This document shows, one piece after another, positions 18,880-24,915 of a stretch of DNA of 24,915 nucleotides. The notes below the pieces were generated by a model, which saw only the letters and a list, made by a program, of their open reading frames with translations, was not told the DNA's origin and ran no database searches. A program made the position numbers and the translations under genes. This DNA is from Candolleomyces eurysporus. Lineage: Eukaryota; Basidiomycota; Agaricomycetes; Agaricales; Psathyrellaceae. The stretch spans positions 1-24,915 of the forward strand of contig JANBPK010001603.1 in assembly GCA_027579435.1 (NCBI GenBank), read 5' to 3'. Position 1 is the stretch's first letter; each line of letters begins with the position of its first letter.

Positions 18880-19935
18880 GAATCCATAAAGGTAAGTGAT
18901 GCATAGCTGGCCATCTAAGCATGCAGAAATACTTTGCAAGGACACAGGAGGAAACATTACACAAGCACTACTCAAGGATACCTTTTTTTATTTTTTTACA
19001 ATTTAAGAATAAAGAGAGCAGATGGACAAATAAAGATATGATCTACACAGATAAGTGATATATAGCTGCCATCTAAGCAAGCAGAAAGCCTTTGAATGGA
19101 TGCCAAGGAGACATTAAATGAGTACAAAGCAAAGATCAAAAGAATATACAATTTAATAAGGAAGACTGTAAACAAATAGGTGGCCAAAGATATCAGAGCA
19201 ATAGGGAAGCAAGCCTTTGACAGAGAAACTCTAGCAAAAGATTAGATGAAACAAGATGAGAAGGGAGGCCCAACAAGAGCTCAATAATGACACAGTTGAC
19301 AAGAATAAGCAATGCACAACGATTAAAGCAGATTGACAAATGATGATCTATAAGAATAGGGAAGCAATCCTTTGGCTAAAGAGATCCGGCCAAGGATGAA
19401 ATGACAAAAGAAGCAATGGGCAGCTCTATAGGAGGTCATTAACAGTATGATCAACAAGGATAAATGATACATAGCAGGTAAAACCTGGTCTTCAACATTG
19501 CAGTGTGCAGTAGACAGCATCTCAAGGTCTTCTATATCCTTCATGGAAGTAATTTGCAACCTTACCAAGGCAAAGAAGCAGGAACAACCAAAGATGTAGG
19601 TTTCAGAACCTGGGAAATGCCATGAGAGGTGACCAATCTACTTATGGAATAGAGGAAGAGACTCACCATCCCCTCCTCTCTTCATATCCTCTTAATCACT
19701 AAGGGTTGAAATCTGTAAGGACATCCAAGCCAGGATCAGATACAACCAGAATATTGAAATAAGTATGTGAACAACAGCATGCAGAGTCCAAAACTCTAAA
19801 GCCCTCTCAAACCATCAAAGTGTTTTTCAAGGTTGAACAAGTTTGTACAGAGGCAAAGAAGCAGGGATGACTGAAGATGGATGTTTTAGAACCTGAGGAA
19901 CAACATAAGAGGTGACCAATCACCGGGAGCAACTC
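18880..19935 (+). repeat. Block of degenerate direct repeats
   Basis: The clearest pair is about 19575-19635 and 19850-19922: GCAAAGAAGCAGG, then GAACCTG, then AGAGGTGACCAATC, about 285 bp apart. A second pair is near 18893 and 19048 (AAGTGATRYATAGCTG, CCATCTAAGCAWGCAGAAA), about 155 bp apart. A third is near 19200 and 19355 (AATAGGGAAGCAA, CCTTTGRC, then GATGAAA). Units are diverged and A-rich on the plus strand. No coding remnant recognised. The block ends at the gypsy 5' LTR. Confidence 0.6.
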
Positions 19936-19968
19936 TTTCTGTAATCAAGAAAGATACTTGTTGTCCGC

Positions 19969-21236
19969 TGATACGACCGTGTCCATTTTAGTGAATATAA
20001 GTTCACTTTTTGCAATAATAAACTACAAATTTGACGCGGTCTGAGTCTTTAAGTACAAGAACAACTACGCTATCGATAAGGTTCACACGGCTTGAGAAGG
20101 AAAAGAGTTAGTACTACGACTCTAGGGACACGAGAGTTGAGGCTACTCGAGGCTGTCAACTTGAAACCGCCCCAGTTGTATTATACCCTGACCAGAGAAG
20201 CTACTCTAGTTGACGCCGTGCTAAAAGTCAGGCGGCTCGACTGAAGCGGCTTCAGAAAGTCATGTACCTTTACAATGCAACTGTCAGGACTTTCAGGCAG
20301 CACTACCAGAGAAGTTCAGAAATCAGGCGGCTTCATATTAATCGAGTAACAGTGCTGGAGCGGCTTGAGGAAACCTTCTAAACGACGAAGTCCATGGCTA
20401 GTGGCGCGGCTGGGTGGCTGTGATAAACTCCGACGCGGCGCAAGGAACTGAAGCGGCTCGAGTCCTGAGTCAAGGGAATGACCAGACTGACCGTTGGCAT
20501 CNGGGTGNAAAAGGTGCAGGTGATGCCAGGTGAGGCAACCGTACCTGTCCAAGCGGCTTGAGACTAGCAACGAGAGTAGGGGACGCGGAGCAAGGATGCC
20601 CGTCCACTCTCGATCATCAGTCGGCATCTCACGTGGCTTCACCAGAAAGGAAATGGTGATCTAAATTTGGCGTTCAGAGGTGCGCCTGACTCGCGCGGCT
20701 ACAATCTTGGCGCGGCCTCTGCCAATACCCGGTTCTATTTTCTCTTTATCTTTTGCTTGGACTCTTATTATTGGCTATGACTTGTCTATCACATGTGTCT
20801 CTTTATCTACTTTTACGCGGCTCGAAGTAGTATATATACACGCTAACTACTGACTCAAGCGGCATCATCGTATCACTGTTGTTTTATCTTTACTTGCGTT
20901 TATCGACGAATCTATCGAGCTTTTCTGCTTATATTTCACACGGCGTGAACTATTGGTTGCATTGGAACTTAGGAACTTGAGCAGTCATAAGGAGTGACTA
21001 CTGAAGAATAGGAACCTTGCTAGCAGTACACTAGGGTACTTCTAGTTCTGTGGAGTGTGCCTACGAGAGAACTTGAGAACTCAGTATTCTTAATTCACTC
21101 AATAACCCCCATAAACTCGCACATTGACTTTGTGCGGCCTGACTCTCACACCGCGCGACTGTACACAGCTTGTAACTAGGTTGTGGTTAGTTGGTTTTGT
21201 GTGTGTGTTCTGAGCTTGGCAGCACCGATCTCATCA
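19969..21236 (+). repeat. 5' LTR of the gypsy element
   Basis: Starts TGATACGACCG and ends GATCTCATCA, directly before the primer site. It is 1268 bp and uninterrupted, so it shows the empty site of the nested LTR at 20195/20196. Plus orientation is supported by the primer site and by TATATATA at 20831-20838. Six exact CGGCTYGA motifs lie in its U3 part (20088, 20233, 20361, 20454, 20554, 20818), the last ending six bases upstream of the TATA box. CpG content is clearly higher than in its solo relative. Ns at 20502 and 20508. Confidence 0.85.
20831..20838 (+). promoter_or_regulatory. Probable TATA box of the LTR promoter
   Basis: TATATATA within AGTAGTATATATACACGC. The same sequence and context occur in the solo B LTR (14030-14037), and a similar one in LTR A (12999-13007). 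Element transcription would be expected to begin a few tens of bases downstream, defining the U3/R border. Confidence 0.5.
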
Positions 21237-21252
21237 TTTGGAGCCCACCGCG
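21237..21252 (+). other. Primer-binding site of the gypsy element
   Basis: TTTGGAGCCCACCGCG follows the LTR end immediately. TGG at 21239 is complementary to the CCA 3' end of a tRNA, and GAGCCCACCGC would pair with its acceptor and T arm. I cannot name the tRNA without a search. Confidence 0.65.
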
Positions 21253-21341
21253 AGGGGGGTGAATATTTGGTTTTCATCTCTCTTTAGGAAGCGAGGGTTT
21301 CTGGTTCACAAAAGAGCGAATGGAATTTGAACTCGTACAAG

Positions 21342-23204
21342 ATGTCTTACTTCGCGAGACCAGGCTCAACACCAGAAGACTATCTGGCTGAGGAAGTGTC
21401 TCGTAGGGTAGAAGAAATTTGTCAGGAAACTGAACAAGCACAGAGCGTTGGAAGGAATACTCGCAACTCACGGAATGCAGGAACGGTAGTTGTCAATAGC
21501 TACTTGCTGACTAGACGTTCCAATCCACGAAGGACTGTAAGGAGACAGACTTCGGACTCGGATTTAGGAGAATCAAACTTTCATACCGCTCAAGAAGAAC
21601 AAATTGAAGAGGCACTAAACTCTTCGATTCTCAAAGGCAAAGAAAGTACTTTAGACGTAACTAGCTTTCTTAATCAAATGGCTAGAGGAGCGCAAGGGAG
21701 TCACGCGGGCAGTGAGGCAGAGGGACCCACTGTGCCTAGGAGGCCGGTTAAGAGCATGCCTGCTGTGTACAGTGGCAAGCACCCTAACTACGATTCCAAG
21801 GATCCATCTACGGTGACGAGGTTCTTTGACGGAGTAGCGCTCGCTGCAGAGACGGCAGGACTCAAGGGGCACGACGAGGAAATCGTCAAGAATGCTTTGA
21901 GTTACTTGGACTCTCAGACCACTTGAAAATGGGGACTGTTGAAAGGAGGACATGACCCGTACGACTTCGATCCTTGGAGGAAGTCGGTCATGCAAATTTT
22001 GCCCAAGTCATCGAGGTATGATCTTGGATCTATGGCTCGCTTGGAGGATATTTGCTGCGATGCCAAGAAGCGTCCTATTGGAAGGGATGAGAAAGTGGCC
22101 TACTACGAGTTTGCCTTAGGTTTCAAGGCTGAAGCTGATCCGCTGCTCGAGTCTGGCATAATCGCCAATAGGGACTTGGTGGTTAAGTTCTTGGGCAGCT
22201 TGAAGCCTAGCTTCAGAGACACTTTGAACAAATGTCTTTCTCATCAAGGACCTCCTGAGGGTGCTGAAAAGGCACCGCGCGACAAAGAGGATCCTTATAC
22301 ATTGGATGACGTTATATCAATGGCGACCGCTATGGTAGATGTAGCAGCGGTTGGACCTTTTGGGGCCGTTGCTAGTGCGGAAGAGGACGCTGAGTACTCG
22401 TGAACTTCGACTACATGCGGCTCAACCAACAGGAAGGACCCGGACGGCCTCAAGGACCTGAAAGTCAAACAAGAGTCTATGACCGAGGACATGGCGAGAG
22501 TCTTCACGATGCTTGACCAAGTTGCCAAGTCGGTTTCTAAACTGACGACGCAGTTCAACACCTTCTCTACTACCATTAAGGCAACGTCGAACGGTGCTTT
22601 GGTGGGAACACCTAGTAGGTATCTGCCTCCAGCGGCAGGACAGCGGCCGGGAATGTATCCTCGACCGGCGGGAGCAACCTTCAATTGCTGGTATTGTGGG
22701 CAACCGACCCATACCATTTCCCAGTGTCCCCAAGTTAGGATTGATATCGAGAAAGGGTGTATTACCCAGCGAGGTAGTACTATCTACTGCAAAGGAACCA
22801 TGATGACTAGGGAGTCACCAGACAATGCTACCATGAAAGACAGGGTAGACAAGGCTTGGAAGGCGCCCACACAGGCCAACCTCAACTTGCTCGAGGAATA
22901 TCCCGCGACGGAGGAAGAGGCCTTTGAGGTGCTCTACCAGCATCAGGAAGAGCAGGTGGCTCATTTGGTTTTGAATCAGTCTTTAGACCAGATGAGAAGG
23001 GACCAACAATCCTTCCTCAACAAACTTGTGAACCAACTCAAGCCGTCTCAACAGGGAGCGGCACCAGTTGCGGAGGTACAGAGAGAACCCACAATGCGAG
23101 AAGTCTTTGAACAGTTGGTAGGACTGTCTAAGTGGCTCGAGACCATGGAGCAAAATCAACTCCAGACTTGTCGAGTGGCGGCAGCCAACCAGGAGGATTT
23201 TTGA
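21342..23204 (+). pseudogene. gag: Gypsy gag polyprotein with CCHC knuckle, two internal TGA stops
   Basis: Structural protein forming the retrotransposon particle and packaging its RNA. The ATG at 21342 (MSYFARPGSTPEDY) is chosen because it is the first in this frame after the leader. One frame stays open to 23204 except for TGA at 21924-21926 and 22401-22403. Both sides of each stop read as continuous gag (SYLDSQTT, stop, KWGLLKGGHDPYDF). The capsid-like part covers residues ~130-340. The zinc knuckle CWYCGQPTHTISQC fits C-x2-C-x4-H-x4-C at 22686-22727. Coiled, glutamine-rich sequence follows (about 22900-23150). The frame ends at TGA 23202-23204, itself either the true gag stop or a third CGA to TGA change. 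Length including stops is 621 codons. The ORF pieces at 21327, 21939 and 22479 are parts of this one gene. Confidence 0.8.
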
Positions 23205-24480
23205 GAGGCCCGGCGAAGGAAAGAACCCCGGCCTCCTCAAAGCGCGTTGACAGGGAACAGGGTAACTCTCTGGAGGGCCAGACAGGCAAGGTCAACGACA
23301 TTCAGAAAATACAAAATCCCAAAAATACATTAGGACCCAGTGGTTTGGAGATTGTGGAACCTGTGCAGCGACCGTTGCCATATGTGGAGGTTCCTGCACT
23401 TAGGACGAAGCTGATCTCTGGTGGCAAGGCGCCGGCACCTGACAAGATGCCTGTAGCCAAAGGGACTCTAGACCTCAAGAAGGCTCAGAAGGACTTGGTG
23501 ATAAGCATTATTAGGGAAATTTTCTCTCTGCCTCATCCGGTTAGGTTTGCCGACCTTCTGAAATTGTCGCCTGTAGCTAAGCAAGCGGCTTCGGAAATGC
23601 TTAGGCAAAATAGGATTCTTAGGACCAAGGAAGGCTTGGTCACCAACATACAGGAAGTATGCTATGAGGACTTAATAGAGGTGAATAGCCAGTTGGGACT
23701 GGATCCCGGAACTCTGCTCAACAACGTAGAGAGTATTTATTCTCAGATGGCTGAGAAAAGTTCGAGCGGCTCCGGAAGACCTCCCACTCGTGCCGCTTCA
23801 GTAGAAGAAGTGCCTGAAGAGGTGGCTCGAAGCGAGCAAGAAGTTGTAGAGGTGTTGCTGCAAGACTTACCTATGCCAGACTTTTATTCTTCGGACAGCG
23901 TAGGAGAAGTTCCTTGAGGGGGGATCATCATCCCGGACCTGGTGGAGGCCTTCCTACTAGAAAATGGAGGCACTCGAGTTAGAGGAACTGTGACCGCTTC
24001 AGAGTCTGAAAAGATTTGTGTGTTCTATCTGACCGTGAACAATGCGTGGCATGAAGAATGCATCTTTGACGAAGGGTCGCAAGTCTGTTCAGCGAGTGAG
24101 GCCGCAGCACAAGCTCTGGGGATCGCTTGGGATCCTGACTTGACTATAGGGCTGCAATCCTCAAACCGCACAACGGCTTGTACCTTGGGTTTGGCGCGTA
24201 ATGTGCCCATCAATTGTGGCAACGATGTAATTGCCTATGTGCAGTTGCATATCGTCTGGGACGCGGCTTACAAGCTGCTCTTGGGGTGACCCTTCCTCTC
24301 AGTAATGAGTGCCCAGTCCAACAATCATCCGGACGGGACTCACACTATCACCTTGATGGATCCGAACAGTTTGAGTAGGATTGTAGTTCCCTCCTTCCCG
24401 AGAGGAGAAATTCCTGAGCAGTACAGGGAGGAATTGCAGACTTCTTTTCAAGCCTTGAAGATTTGAACCAGTTTCAAGGA
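23201..24480 (+). pseudogene. pol: Gypsy pol start: linker and retropepsin-type protease, broken
   Basis: In the -1 frame relative to gag, overlapping its end, a linker (about 23201-23917) leads to an aspartic protease. The protease includes WHEECIFDEGSQVCS (24068-24070 encodes the candidate catalytic Asp), ALGIAWDPDLTIGLQSSN, LGLARNVPI and AYKLLLG, followed by PF. TGA codons at 23915-23917 and 24287-24289 break the frame. The second falls inside the C-terminal LLG-x-PF motif, where this family usually has Arg. After ALKI the frame meets TGA near 24464, and protein-like text resumes in another frame (EDLNQFQGEEIAAILEMSED). It would cleave Gag-Pol in the particle. RT, RNase H and integrase are not in the window. 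The D-E-G in place of D-S/T-G deviates from the retropepsin consensus. Confidence 0.7.
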
Positions 24481-24552
24481 GAGGAAATAGCGGCAATCTT
24501 GGAGATGTCTGAGGATGGACTTCCAAGGATTGTATCAACCGCTCAGCCACGG

Positions 24553-24915
24553 TGAAGAGATCGAGAACGGCGAGACTACTAACACACCAACTAACACCTA
24601 ACACCAACTCCAAGTCGAGCCGTGCGAGGTAAGTATAATGTATAAACCTTTGGTAGTCGTGCCGCACCAAAATCAGGGGTGCGAGTATNGGGGGGTAGTG
24701 TAGAGTATTAAGAATTTACAGATTCTCTCTCTTGTGCACACTAATTCCAAGTAAATCGAGGAGTACTTGATAATCACACAGTTAACCCTAAGGTTACTTC
24801 TTTATAGCTTTGATCTTTCCTTTAACTTAGTATCACGCCGTGCGAGATAAAAGTCACAAATCCAGTTGATTGCAAACGCAAAGTAAACACAAAATAAAAA
24901 CAGCAGTAAATTTCT
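24553..24915 (-). repeat. Antisense gypsy LTR, subfamily A, partial (runs off the window)
   Basis: The reverse complement matches the 3' part of the nested LTR, about 13020-13392. On the minus strand the end is ...GATCTCTTCA at 24553, aligning with ...GATCACTTCA at 13392. Shared landmarks are the TTAGTAGTCTCGCC block, the CACCCCTGATTTTGG/CACCACCGATTTTGG block, the CCCCCC run and the AACCTTAGGGTTAAC block. It inserted into the coding region of the B element in opposite orientation. Its target duplication cannot be checked because the other end is outside. Confidence 0.8.

Larger units (their letters stand above)
19969..24552 (+). mobile_element. Ty3/gypsy LTR retrotransposon, subfamily B, interrupted
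   Basis: Layout: 5' LTR (19969-21236), primer site, untranslated leader, gag with one CCHC knuckle, then the aspartic protease at the start of pol. At 24553 an antisense A-type LTR interrupts it before any RT motif. The 3' half and 3' LTR are beyond the window. The coding region is unusually complete but carries five TGA codons and a late frameshift, so it cannot be autonomous. Its LTR matches the solo LTR at 11884-14441. Confidence 0.85.

Noticed and set aside
21320..21380. ATG at 21320 as the gag start
   Set aside because: It lies in a different frame that ends within about 20 codons; the ATG at 21342 opens the long gag frame.
315..24689. Isolated N bases (315, 342, 350, 6560, 6581, 9634, 15067, 18800, 20502, 20508, 24689) as sites of interest
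   Set aside because: These look like base-calling or assembly uncertainties, many next to homopolymers.

Overview
The window looks like a transposon graveyard from a basidiomycete fungus, probably an Agaricomycete. The evidence is a Tad1-type LINE with zinc-knuckle ORF1 and RNase H, Ty1/copia LTRs whose primer site matches the initiator-tRNA anticodon arm, and a Ty3/gypsy element with ~1.27 kb LTRs, a CCHC gag and a retropepsin. I cannot name the species. I found no intact host gene, RNA gene or CRISPR array. Single Ns are scattered through the window, often beside homopolymers.

Region 1 (1-5308) is a mosaic of LINE and copia debris. A minus-strand LINE RNase H piece (389-1050) meets an inverted RT-thumb piece (1060-1664), which looks like a twin-priming 5' inversion. 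Copia-type LTRs in opposite orientation flank this pair (4-388 minus, 1665-2016 plus). A second LINE copy (2080-3506) has a broken reverse transcriptase with both catalytic boxes altered. A LINE ORF1 zinc-knuckle fragment (3745-4170) follows and is split by a solo copia LTR with a perfect 5-bp target duplication (TCAAC). A minus-strand copia 5' LTR with its primer-binding site (5228 to about 5000) and LTR scraps complete the block.

Region 2 (5309-11883) is AT-rich and mostly undecipherable. It holds two diverged direct repeats (7925-8110 and 9242-9420), a very AT-rich tract, and a degraded unrecognised coding region (about 9700-11110) with an acidic then lysine-rich segment.

Region 3 (11884-14441) is a solo gypsy LTR of subfamily B, itself interrupted by a solo LTR of subfamily A (12111-13392). 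The uninterrupted B LTR at 19969-21236 serves as the empty-site control.

Region 4 (14442-19968) has a short cysteine-rich open frame, a G-rich low-complexity tract, an unrecognised minus-strand pseudogene (18629-17913) containing a short internal duplication, and a degenerate repeat block (18880-19935).

Region 5 (19969-24915) is a plus-strand Ty3/gypsy element: 5' LTR, PBS, gag, and protease at the start of pol. An antisense A-type LTR interrupts it at 24553. Its coding frame is broken by five TGA codons and no TAA or TAG, each explainable as CGA to TGA. Comparing the two B LTRs shows the same CpG to TpG/CpA change. Together these indicate CpG-directed mutational decay, as expected for methylated repeats, acting on this locus.
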